DNA from: Phytophthora hibernalis
Taxonomy: Eukaryota > Oomycota > Peronosporomycetes > Peronosporales > Peronosporaceae
Direction of reading: 5' to 3'
Assembly (NCBI GenBank): GCA_012656075.1
Contig: JAAKBF010000345.1
Coordinates: forward strand, 1-64,000
Length of the DNA: 64,000 bases
Program-made: the position numbers and the translations under genes
The notes under the pieces: model-generated
Databases searched by the model: none
The model's input: the letters and a program-made list of their open reading frames with translations, nothing else
Told to the model about the DNA's origin: nothing
Shown: positions 52,709 to 63,500 of the stretch, piece by piece
How the letters are laid out: each line of letters begins with the position of its first letter
How positions within the stretch are numbered: the stretch's first letter is position 1

Positions 52709-54701
52709 GTCCCCGGACATGGCAGTCGTTTTGAAAAGCTTTGCAATCCATGTCAACCTACTTTTGAGCTCCCATTTCCGTGTACTTGAGCAGGGCGATG
52801 CAAGGCGGGCGCCCTGCTCAATGTGAGGTGTTCTGGTCAGCTGCGGTTAAGTATACATGTGCATGGCAGCAGTGCAGCATTGCCAATGCTTACGTGGTGC
52901 GTGCAGAGCAAGATTCAGTGAACTTACAAAACAAATCTAACGGCAACGTATTACGGGGCTATTGACGTCCCCACCGACACTGGGCAAGCATTTGCCTGGC
53001 TACATGTTAAGTATTTTAATACATATTAAAATACATGTACACTTATTAAAACATGTATCTTGGAACAAACCTGTCATAGCTTCTGAAATCCACTCGTACG
53101 AGCACTACCGGTATTAATACATGTAAGTGTCACCGAAAGGCACTGTGTTGGATTGTACCCACGTTGCTCTCCATTAAAAAAAATGGCTCGGCAGAGGCAG
53201 CAGTCATTCTTCCACAGAGGAAAGAAGTACGACATAGCACAGTGAGTTCACAGCTTTCTTGGGCTGCGTCGTCGTCCAGCGGAACGAAACTATGATCTGT
53301 AGCCGAACAAAATACACTGCTTCTGACGGTCCACCTCACTTTTAAGACCTTGACCTTCCGATGTTGCTGTCTGCCTCGTCATTCTAGCAAAAACCTTCGC
53401 GGCGGAATTCGCATCGGCTGTCGTCCCTGTTTTGGCAGGATCGTTAACAAAAACACTTACACACTTCATTTATGTTAGTCTTTGAGATTCATACGGCAAC
53501 AAAGTTTATGCCGAAACGAACGCGTCCACTTGTGGCTATTGCTTCGCGATTTCACAAATTAACTCGGCGTCGTATCTCGCTGTACTATAAATAACGTACG
53601 AAGACATTTACGACACATGGGCTCCACAACCTCTTCTTGGTGCTACAGTAGTACATATCGCCTCATCATTGTGAATATGGTAAGATGAAATGGTCGACAG
53701 CAGCAGCTGATCTCGTTTTCGTTTTCGTTTTTCAGTGAGGTACACTTGTGTCACTTATCGCTAACGACTCCTAGAACAGCAGCAGCTGATCTCCACCGGG
53801 AAGGGATCCCAGTGTCACTTACACATCGTGAAGCTTGGGAAGGTTCCAACACGATTGATTCTCTCAAAAGCGAGAGATCAATCCACGAATCGGAAGCTGC
53901 AGGCGGCTACATCTCCGCGGGTTCACCAAAAAGCAGCTCTAAAATGTGTTCTACCTCGCACAACAAAACTTGGCAGCTGTTGAATACAAGCATTCATGAA
54001 TTGACTCACTCACACCAACACCCACTGCACGAACCAAATTTGTTATGCCAAAAACAAAATCCCTCACAAACATACAAATTCGCTAGTTCTGTCGATGAGA
54101 GCAGCAAACCAGAGGTCCGCCAATTCAGTATGATATTGTATTGAACAGCCGTCATCTCAATAATAAAAATTGTAATTCCTGGCGAAGCAATAATACATAT
54201 TGCTGCAATTTATATTGTATTGTTACATAGACGCGTCTTCCACTACTTCTTCTTCCTCTCTCCCCAGGCGGAATAATGACGCGGGTACTGTTGGTCTGTT
54301 GGTTTGATGCATGCATCATATTTAGGGGTGGAAGGATCTTGTTGCATCTAATATTTGATGCATGCATCTTAGTCAACAGAATTTCCTTTTGTAAAGTTCA
54401 CGTAAAAAGCAAGCTAACGTTTGCCAAAATTCCTACCGCTTCTCCACTGACTTCCATACACTAACGTTATAACTACAACGCTTATGCCGGTAGTGCTAAT
54501 CTACTGCATGCACTACATTTAAGCGCAATTCCGCTTTCAGGGAGGGGCACTGCTGCACGAAGCGCGAAAGTTTGAGCTCGACATGGCTACATTCAACTTC
54601 CAGTTTCGACCCAACCAACGAAATACATGTAGTAGGTGTTGCCCTCTAGCACGAGCTCCGCCAGGTCACATGACACCTGGGTGGTGTTTTCCGACAAATA
54701 T
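52709..54701. other. 2-kb intergenic region, no supported gene
   Basis: AT-rich stretches with repeated TAAAACATGTA/TAAAATACATGTA (52997-53055), and TGATGCATGCATC twice (about 54305 and 54357). A polar frame at 53746-54144 starts at TTG and has no motif. Confidence 0.5.
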
Positions 54702-54703
54702 TA

Positions 54704-54857
54704 CAGTAATGTGCGTCAATAAGGAACGGGGTATCAACTAATATCCTTTGAAACATTATACATCTGTCAGTGAGGAACATCTGTGTGCGGATTGTGGGCG
54801 TCAATACCCTCTTTAATTATGTACATATCAGGTGTTCCTTATTGACGCACATTAATG
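54704..54857. mobile_element. 154-bp Tc1/mariner-type MITE
   Basis: Terminal inverted repeats CAGTAATGTGCGTCAATAAG (left) and the inverted CATTAATGTGCGTCAATAAG (right) continue to GAAC with one mismatch. The element is bounded on both sides by TA (54702-54703 and 54858-54859). No coding capacity. Confidence 0.8.
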
Positions 54858-54859
54858 TA

Positions 54860-55455
54860 GTCGGAATGTGTAACCTTGACCGAATGCACACTATTAGCTA
54901 AAATTAGCAAAATGACCAACTGATTGGATTATAAAGAGGTTTCAGTGGACAGGGCGGTAAACACATGCATTAACAGTAATTTCACCCAGCAAATCATTTG
55001 ACTTGGCAAATGTATTGTTTTGACCTACCTTGCGTCGTGATAAGACATAAAAACCTCTAATAATTTATGTATGACCAGCCGCGCTGCGCTCCGCCCCTGC
55101 GGTTCGCTTCGCTCGCGATATAGAGATAGAACCTCCGGCCTCACGTGTTGCCCTCACGCTTTCGTCTCCGGCGGGGGCCCTCTGCCCTGACGCTGCGGGA
55201 ACGTGCAGTGTTAGGTTGGTGCTATGTCCAACCACGTCGCCCACCCCACTGTGTGTTATCTCAAGATTTTTGTGTGCCAGTACTATTTTTATTTTCTGGT
55301 TTCAGTGACCAGTCCACAATCTCTCACCTCTATCTGTCGGAAAGACGTGTAAATTCATCGATGCGTAATCAGACAAGTGCTCGACTAGTTATTGGCAAAC
55401 CAGGCAAAGCATTTTTATATTAACGTTAGGTTCCATTGACGTCCAAGCCGTTTGA
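54860..55455. other. Intergenic region downstream of the RING/IBR gene
   Basis: No supported gene. A GC-rich patch (GCGCTGCGCTCCGCCCC near 55080, then GGTTCGCTTCGCTCGCG) interrupts otherwise AT-rich DNA. Confidence 0.45.
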
Positions 55456-56726
55456 TCACGGTGCAGACTCGCTACGAGATAGCAGCGGTGACTCCACCGG
55501 ACTTTCCGGCATTGAAGCCAGCTTGCTCATACTGTCCGCGACGCTGGCAGGCTCCTTCTTGCCCAGTCGAAGGTGGTACACTCGTGGGAGCAGCACTCGG
55601 CGAAGAAGCCCGCGGTGGTCACGAACGAGGCGCGCCAGACGCAACTCGCGCTGCGTAGCTGACATGTTCGTCACCTTTTGCAGCGATTCGTACATGCGGC
55701 GTTGCCAGTGGAGCCAATAAACGTATTCTGCGTTCTCCGTTGGAGCAAGTCCCTTGCGCTGCGCACTCTGGCGCGTCACCTCCTCTGACCACGTGAACGA
55801 GTAGCCACACAAGCAACGCAGTGCATCGCAGCCGTCCACCATCACGACCGTCACTCCACACCCGCGGCACTCCACCACGTTTCCGTCCTCAAAGAAGTCG
55901 CGACACTTGCCCTGGTGGTGGTCCACCGCCTTGCATTTGAAACACACGCCCATTGCGCAGCAGCGCGTTTGCGTGTCCGGGTTCTTGGCCAAATGGCGCA
56001 GCAGCAGCGCCGCTCGCCGCTCCTCATCCACGATCTTGGGCAGCAACGTCCAAAGCACGTCCTCCGCGTTCTCTCCAAAGGTTCTCGTCAAAAACTCGTA
56101 GAACGCCGGTGCATCTTCTCGATGGTAGCAGAACTCAACGCCGCGTTGCTGCAGCTCCGGCAGCGCCTGAACCTGCTCCAGCGGCAGCGTCAACTCATCA
56201 TCCTCGTCATCCGAGTCCGAGTAACGCTCGGGCAGCATCGTGTAGTCGGCATTGTGGCAGCAGGGCGACTGGAAGCCGCAACTTTGGCGACACAGCACCA
56301 CATACTTTTCCAGCACGTGTGCATTGTCGTCCACAAACTGCGGCTCCTGCTCTTGTTGGTCTTCTACCAGTTCTTGTTGGTCTTGTTCTTCCTGTTCTTG
56401 TTGCTCTTGTTCTACCTGTTCTGGGGTGATTTGTTTAGGAGGTAAAACGAACGTCTCCCATTGGTTTCTATTCAAGAGCGTGAGGCACACGGGGCAGCGC
56501 ACTTTAGGCAGCACGCCTGGGTAGAACGAGTATACACTGGCTGAAAGGTGGCGCACGAGGCATGGCTCACAGACCTCAGCCAGGCACTCGACGCCGCAGA
56601 GCTGGAAGACGGAGGCGGGTGCGTCCAAGCAAATTTGGCACAGCATTGAGAAGTCCGGCGACGGAAGGGCAGCAAGGGTGCCGCCAAGTCCAGTGGGGAG
56701 GGGACGGGGACGACATTGGATGCCAT
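55456..56726 (-). CDS. RING/IBR-type zinc protein, possible RBR E3 ubiquitin ligase
   Basis: The long frame from the ATG at 56646 encodes 396 residues. A RING-like N-terminus (CQICLDAPASVF, CLAEVCEPCLVRHL, VRCPVCLTLLNRNQW) is followed by a Gln/Glu-rich linker and a central helical region. A second Cys-rich module contains CCAMGVCFKCKAVDHHQGKC and CRGCGVTVVMVDGCDALRCLCGY. This spacing fits IBR and RING2 of RBR ligases, in which a Cys in RING2 carries ubiquitin. The order is loose and the canonical IBR is not clear. An upstream ATG at 56726 would add SNVVPVPSPLDLAAPLLP if one base is missing near 56690, so the start is uncertain. The main frame is intact. Confidence 0.6.
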
Positions 56727-58231
56727 TGTCGCGGAGCTGGAGAATGTGCGAGTGAGATCGTGATTCTCAGATCTGCGACTTGTGAGATGGGTACATGTAC
56801 TGAAGTGACCATCACTCAGCCGGGATATGGCTAGGTTTTCCCAGCGTTGGGTGTATTTTATTCACCACCATTGCTGGTGGCCAAACCAAGGAGAGACTCT
56901 AGGTGAGAATGGTGACGATATTGGAGTTGGAGGCCTAGAGTCGGAAACTATGAACGACGTTAAAAAGGCATACTTTATCCTGGTTTACGAACCGGGGTTG
57001 AATGCCTTTGCGTTGTTCACGAGTGTTTTAAATCGAATTCTGGCTGGTTGGTTGCTAGACGGATGCTTCTTCACACTCTGCAAGCGTACAAACCATACAT
57101 GGACCGTGATAGCACGTTCGAAGCCGGGCAATTGTGTGACGAGACGTAGTCGTACCTGAATTGCGCAACATGTACTTGACCGACCGTAGTTGTCGGCGAC
57201 AACTATGAATTCTGCTTTGTCAAATACTTGCTATGGTTTTCTCTTCTCGGTGCCATTCGAACTGAGCAGCAATCGCACCAGGAGATCTGAATTGCTTTCT
57301 GCACCTTGAATAGGGGCCCCTATTAGGGGCACACCAGATCTTCTTCCTCTTCGGATGTCGACCCCGAATCCTGGTCAAGCACCATATCCGGTACAACTGA
57401 GCGAATTCTGAATTCGGGAAGAGCATCGCGACCATCAAGGTCTCTCCACGCAGTGTCATCCGAGCATTGCACTTGTCCGTGCAGTACTCGTACATCGTGG
57501 GTAATGTGGGCGTGGATCGATTAACCAACCCATGCTGGAAGTATTCGTTGGATCAAAAGTGCTGCGTTGGGAGCCTTCGCCAGAAAGTTGGTCAATCCCA
57601 ACCACGAAAATCGGGCATTAGGGGCTTTCTCGGCACAGACGCTCCTTGTGAGATTGTTACTCCGCCTCCTTCTCCTGAACACTTGGACCAATTACGCAGC
57701 TTTGCAGCATTTTCAGCGGCCACCTTCTCGTTGCTATTCGATAGGGAGTGAAGGATTTAGCAGCGGACCGAGCTTTTTGACGTGATGAGTTAACTGCTTC
57801 AACTCCACTCCAGGATAGTCCTAGACGCAAAGTCTTCTTCGTCTCCAGGTCGCGCACTGCGCAAGCACGTCTTGGTAGGATTTCTTCTGCCTGTCCGCCA
57901 TCGCAGTTGTGGTTACTAGAGAAATAAAGTAACGTGTTTACACTTTTACCACCGAGGCTTACCGTTCAAAAGTGTCCGATCCAGTATGTAATGTTCCTTA
58001 GAGTCCTCCGATTCACTAGGATCAATCTGTCTATCGGACAGCTTGGGAATGAAGCTCAATTTTTAATGTCTTTGGACTTTCCTCCACGTCTTCATTGGGA
58101 CGACCAGCATACACGTCTAAGACTTCAAGCATGGAAATTGAAGGAAGATGGCATGCTTTGGCAAACTTCGTGCTCATAACATTAGATAACGTTACCTAGA
58201 TAGATACATTCTTGATCTAGTCCACTGCACT
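56727..58231. other. Intergenic region with transposon-like remnants
   Basis: An ATG frame at 56827-57159 (110 residues) and minus-strand frames (57220-57528; 57657-57900, starting ADRQKKSYQDVLAQC) show no known domain and probably belong to a decayed repeat. AATAGGGGCCCCTATT at 57309-57324 is a perfect 16-bp palindrome. Confidence 0.4.
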
Positions 58232-59671
58232 TTACACTTGCAGCGTAGGCGTCGAGGTCTGCTTGTACACATCAGACGTCAAGTTCATGCTGACGCTCGC
58301 CGCATCGCTGATCTTGCCCAGCGAGTTGAAGGACTCGCGGGTGAAGTCGTCGGCCCCGTTGAGACGGCGGTAAAACTCAGCATCCATCTCTTCAATGCCC
58401 TTGGTGTTGTCGAACACACAGAACCACGTGAGCGGGATCGATACGGCCGCGATTGCTGCGAATGTGTAGAAAGCTCCGGGGTAGCCGTAGCTCGGGTTGT
58501 CGACCCAGATGGAGAAGCCAAAAGAACCGATAGCAGCGCCAGCCTTGCCAGCAGCGGCGGAGATGCCGTGGCACGTCGAGCGGATAGGAGTCGGGTACAT
58601 CTCGGTGGGCAGCACAAACGTGGACATGTTGGGCCCGAAGTTGGAGAAGAAGAGCGTGAGTCCGTAGAGGATGATGAACAGGATCGACTGGTCCTTGAGG
58701 TCGTCCCAGAAGATGGCTATGCAGAGACACAATATGGTCATGAAGAAGAAGCCTTGGAGCTGCATCTTTTTGCGGCCGAGACTGTTGATGGTGTAGATGG
58801 CGACAAAGTAGCCGGGCAGCGCCATAAGGGACACGAAGGCCACCTCCGTCGTGACCTGTTGCAGGGACGGGTTGCTAAGACCCACCACCTTGAGGATACT
58901 GGCCGAAAACAGGTTCTGCGAGTAGTACACAATGTCAAAGAGGAACCACGTTCCGGCCGTGCCCAGCAGACTAACGCCGTAGTTGCGGAGGATGAACCCA
59001 AGACGAGCCTGCTGCTGTGTCGTGGCTTGCCCCCGTTGCTGTGCGTTCTTGTACGCCGTGGTCTCCTCAGCAGTGAAGCGGAAGTAGCACACTACCAGCG
59101 CGGGGATGACACCGATAGCGAAGAGCAGACGCCACACGGTCTCAAGCCGAGAGTCACTGTTCTCACCAGGTTTACCGTCCGCGAGAGCCTGCACCAGCAA
59201 GTTACCGAGGATGGCAGCCGTGACCTGGCCCACGCCTTGCAGCGAGAAGGTCTTGGCCACGGCCGTGTTCCTGTCGGCAGAATCCGTCGAGTCCTCGGCT
59301 GTCGTACTGGCCGCCAGCGGGTACTCTCCGCCAATGCCGATGCCCAGAATCAAACGGGCCGCAACGAGGAACCAAAGCGTGGCTCGGCCGTCGCCTGCGT
59401 AAGCCGCGGCGCACAGGATGCCGCCAATGATGAGCAGGCAGCACGTGAAGATCATGTTGACCTTGCGACCGAAGACATCGCCCAGGAAGCCGAAGCCCAG
59501 CTGCCCGATGACGGCACCGATGATGGCGCCCGCCGAGACCCACGACTTCATGGTGGACGAGTACGTCTCGGAGCCGTACTGTTCCGTGAGCACGACGTTG
59601 ACGACGTTCATGACGAACAGGTCGTACGCATCGTTGTAGAAGCCGAGGCCGCGCACGAGGAACTTGTTCAT
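58232..59671 (-). CDS. Phosphate:H+ symporter family transporter, copy 5
   Basis: An intact, intronless 479-residue member starting at the ATG at 59671 (MNKFLVRGLGFYNDAYDLF). All family landmarks are present: GDVFGRK, GGEYPL, TFSLQGVGQ, GTAGTWFLFDIVYYSQNLF and NFGPN. It has the most distinct C-terminal tail (SVSMNLTSDVYKQTS) and NTKGIEEMDAEFYRRL before it. It ends the three-gene minus-strand block. Very biased codon use leaves the opposite strand open for almost the full length, a shadow and not a gene. Same predicted role as copy 1. Confidence 0.9.
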   Translation of the reverse strand: MNKFLVRGLGFYNDAYDLFVMNVVNVVLTEQYGSETYSSTMKSWVSAGAIIGAVIGQLGFGFLGDVFGRKVNMIFTCCLLIIGGILCAAAYAGDGRATLWFLVAARLILGIGIGGEYPLAASTTAEDSTDSADRNTAVAKTFSLQGVGQVTAAILGNLLVQALADGKPGENSDSRLETVWRLLFAIGVIPALVVCYFRFTAEETTAYKNAQQRGQATTQQQARLGFILRNYGVSLLGTAGTWFLFDIVYYSQNLFSASILKVVGLSNPSLQQVTTEVAFVSLMALPGYFVAIYTINSLGRKKMQLQGFFFMTILCLCIAIFWDDLKDQSILFIILYGLTLFFSNFGPNMSTFVLPTEMYPTPIRSTCHGISAAAGKAGAAIGSFGFSIWVDNPSYGYPGAFYTFAAIAAVSIPLTWFCVFDNTKGIEEMDAEFYRRLNGADDFTRESFNSLGKISDAASVSMNLTSDVYKQTSTPTLQV

Positions 59672-59712
59672 CTTGAGTCACTTTGTCGAGGAGGTTGTGT
59701 GCTGCCAAAGGC

Positions 59713-59726
59713 GAATTGAAAAGTGA
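59713..59726 (-). promoter_or_regulatory. Initiator-like element of transporter copy 5
   Basis: On the minus strand TCACTTTTCAATTC matches TCATTYYNCAWTTT at 12 of 14 positions, 41 nt upstream of the ATG. Confidence 0.5.
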
Positions 59727-60507
59727 CTGAGCCGGTCGGTCTTTCTGAGACCATCCACGATCCGTTTGCAGTAGTTGCGCAGGGATGAGCATTCGGAACC
59801 TCGAGAAACGCGGTTGATTGGCTGGCCCCGGACACCTTGACGATTGCGCCAAGATTCGGCTATCATGGTGTTTGTATAGATACCAAATCTAGTCAAAAAG
59901 AACCGTAGCAAGTTGACTGGCAGTTGGAGTCTCTCATAAACCACTGGTCGAGGTCCGTCAGATGACCACCGGATCCGGCAAGTCCATCGCCGTCGAAGCA
60001 GCGCTCGCCAAGATGCCGAAACGCCGGCAGGTCAATAAAGCTTCCAGTCGACTACATGTAGGCTACATGACGTATTAAAAGTCTCGGTCGGGAGCTCATC
60101 GGCTAAAGTGCGCTTGATCATTACGTGCACCATCAAGTTGATGCTGTGCCAGCACGAAGACAGGCCTGCTGCGACACTGATCACGCACGCAGCACTGAAA
60201 ACGAACCCTCGTCACGCTTCACGTGGGGTCCCGAGGGGATAAAGCTTTACGGTACATGTACATGTACCCTCTCGTGTGATCACTGGCGGGCATCACCACC
60301 CTTGCAGCTCACAAAATAATCCGCTGCTTTATCGCTGCGTTTGCGCTGACGCACAGTGGCATGGCATTAAAACCCCTCGCTCCACTGCCTGCGCACTTTT
60401 AGCAGCACTTGTATATCCGGATACCGTAATCCCTCCTCGTCACTAATCCGCACCCCTCGTCTAGTGCCCTCCCCCTTTGTTGGGCGGGCAGTTTTCCGTC
60501 ACTTCAT
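59727..60507. other. Intergenic region between transporter copy 5 and the chromatin gene
   Basis: About 780 bp between divergent genes, no coding signal. It must hold upstream control sequences of both. Short ACATGTA repeats occur near 60053 and 60254. Confidence 0.5.
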
Positions 60508-60521
60508 TCATTCCGCACTCT
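60508..60521 (+). promoter_or_regulatory. Initiator-like element of the chromatin gene
   Basis: TCATTCCGCACTCT fits TCATTYYNCAWTTT at 11-12 of 14 positions and ends 4 nt before the ATG at 60526, implying an extremely short 5' leader. Confidence 0.5.
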
Positions 60522-60525
60522 GAAC

Positions 60526-63500
60526 ATGGATCCTCCACCCGCGCGCGGGCAGCAATGGACGCCCGCCATGGAGGCGTCTCCCGCGCAGTCCGAGAGCAGC
60601 TTCGAGGAGGACGACGAGCACGAGGAGCGAAGGCCCATGGGGCTGGGGATGCTCCTCGTGGCTCCACGCGCCTACAGCAGCAGCGAGAGCGAAGACGTCG
60701 ACAGCCGCAGCGCCGACAGCGTCGAGGAGGACGACGAGGATGACGAGGATGTGTCAGCAGCTTCGGCCGTCCTGGCTATGGGTGCGTCCCCGCCCCAGCA
60801 GAAGCCGGCGAGTCGCAGCGTCTCCATAGACGACATGGAGCTGTCCCTCGAGTCTCTGAGGCTACTGGCCCAGCACCGAGGCCTGGACACGACAGCGCTG
60901 AGTCGCTGGAGCGTGCGCGAAGACGGCAAACTACTGGACGCGGACCAGCACAAGTACCGCAGTCTCAGGGACGCGCTGCGTGCCTACACGCACCTGCTAC
61001 AGGGCGCAATTCCGAGAGAAGACATGTACTACCTGGCCATTCTCCGCCGCAAACTGGCCGAGATGGAGCTGCCCCTCGTGGACGGTCCTATCAGCGTCGT
61101 GTTTTTGGGTACAGTCGTTCCGGAAGAACACTTTTACACGAGCAAGAAGCTGTTCCCGGTGAGTGTAGGCTGGACGAGGTTGTGAGAGGGGGATGCTGAT
61201 GGCTTGTTGGTTTTAGATTGGATACGAGACGCTCGTGAACGTGCAGCTGACGAAGCCCGCGACGGTTGCCTTCCGGTTGCGATGCAGTGCGTGGAGTTTT
61301 AAAATGCTGAAGTTTTTATGGTGAGCTTTGGCTGACGTGGTTTGACGTGGCTGACTGCAGAGATCGTGCATGGCAACAAGAAAAAGTCGCCGATTTTCGT
61401 GGTGGAACTTGAGAGCAGCGCCTGTACGTCAGGATGTAACAAAAAAACTTGATATGTCTGTCTGACTACTTTATGTTGTTTTGGTATACAGCGGAGATTG
61501 TGTTCAGGTCCTACGTGGCGAGTAAAGCTTGGAAAAAGCTCTTGTTCATTTTGAGAGTTTGTCCGCAGACGATTTGATGGCAGTGGTTAGTGATTCTGTG
61601 TATCCTGTGGAAACGGATGAAAGTGGCAAAGGCGTGAATGTTTTGACACCCTCAAGCGGCGAGGATGGGTTTGGATTGCTCCGGCGGAACATTACGCGCG
61701 TGCTGGAAGGACTGCACCTGGTGCTGTTGTGTAGAGATTATCAATTCTGGGAGCAGCGGCATCCCATTACGCCCGACGTCCATGCCAAAATCCGCACGCG
61801 ACTGAAAGGGCAAGTGAAGGATGTTCTTAAAGCTCAAAACGCAATTTCGAAGGATGATATCAACCGTCTACTGTCACAGGAAGGCCTACTGGAAGAGTAC
61901 TCGCATAATCCTGAGGAAGTGCAGCGAATTAAGGAGAAAGAGCAACGCGAAGCGGATAAGCGCAGTGTTCGAGAGGCTGCACGCAAACTCTTAGAAATCG
62001 AAATGAAGGCGCAAGAAGACGCTAAGGAGGCCCAGCGGCGAGCGAAAGAAGAGCGCAAAAACGCAATTCTTGAGGCTAAAGTGGAGGCTGCTCGACAGAA
62101 AGAAGCACGGAAAGAAGTCTTGCGTTTGGCCAGGAAGAGGAGAAGCGTATGCGCGAAGAGGAAAAGGAAATCAAACGTGCGCTGCGGGAGGAGGAAAACG
62201 CAAAAAGATGGAGGAGAAGGAGCATTCAATGAAACGGAGGATAGAAGAGTTGCGACAGCGTCGCCAAATGCGTGAAGAGCAGAAAGCGATTCTTGAAAAT
62301 GGTGTCGTTACATCTTCATCCCCGCGTCGCTCGAGCGACTCGAGAAAGAGGAAGGCCGTAGGTGGAGTGCCAGATGCCCAGTCTGTCAGGCAGCAGCATC
62401 TCGTGCTGTTGAAATTCGTGGAGGAGGAGAGAGAGCGACGACGACAAATCCGGGTTTGGGACAAAAAGAACGAGGTGGAGAGTGAGATCTGGGCTCGTGT
62501 AAAAGCTCGCTATACCCGGCAAATGGGGAGCAACGAGGCATCACCTGAAACTGATCATGGGCCCAATTCTCCAGAAAGTCAAGACACTAAGTTTCCATTG
62601 CAAATTATATCCTCGGCAGCTGAACTGGATCAAGTACCGCCGGAATCTCAGGCCGATTTACTTTTCGTGTGGGACTTCATTTCAACATTCTCGGACTGCT
62701 TGAAGCTCACAGCGCTGCCCTCACTGAGCGTCTTTGTGGATATGATGGCGTTAAGTGATGGCTCCAGTCCTGTTGGGGATGGCGACTTGGATGACGATTC
62801 GATTGGTACAATGTTTGCTTCGTTGCATGCAGAGCTGGTAAAGACACTGGTCACTGAGTACTTTCCACTGCTACAAATGGGAAACACAATTGATGAGTTC
62901 CACCGCACTCGACCGATGAATGCATTTAGCTGGCCAGAACTTGCACGACAAGTGTGCCAACTGGCGATGGAGTTCAAGCATCCTAGTGCGGATGAGCAGC
63001 TTCTTAAAGCGATTAAGGGCTCGAAATCGTATCGAGATGATGCAGTGACGCACCCGCTACGTCAGAAGCTGCACCGCCGTGGTACCAACTTGCTAAAAGG
63101 AGTTCAGTTTCAAGAAGAGGAGGAAGAAGTGGACGCCGAGGTGCACAACTCGCACGGGAAAAATTCCATTACTCTAGCTTCAGAAGCAAATATTGCGCCA
63201 GCTGGATCAAGTGATTATTATGGCGTCGTTTTGTTTGGTGGTGTGTCGAGCAAATTCAAAGTGGGGAGAAAGACGAGCATCTCGTCGTGACTGAGGTAAT
63301 TGCCACTGAAAACGATGCTTCTTCAGAAAAGGCGAAACTATCTGCTGGTATTATAGTTGGCCAAAAGGATGATAACCCTGATAGGATCCGAGTTGGTGAT
63401 TATTTAATGTGCATCAACGGGCAAGATGTGCGAGAGATGCCTCTTGAGGACTTCAGCAATCTCCTTAGCGGGCTTTCGACTCCTCACGGATTGCTACTGT

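Noticed and set aside
53746..54144. 132-residue plus-strand frame
   Set aside because: It starts at TTG, has low-complexity polar composition and no recognised motif.
58238..59719. 493-residue plus-strand open frame
   Set aside because: Exact antisense of transporter copy 5; open because of strong codon bias on the coding strand.
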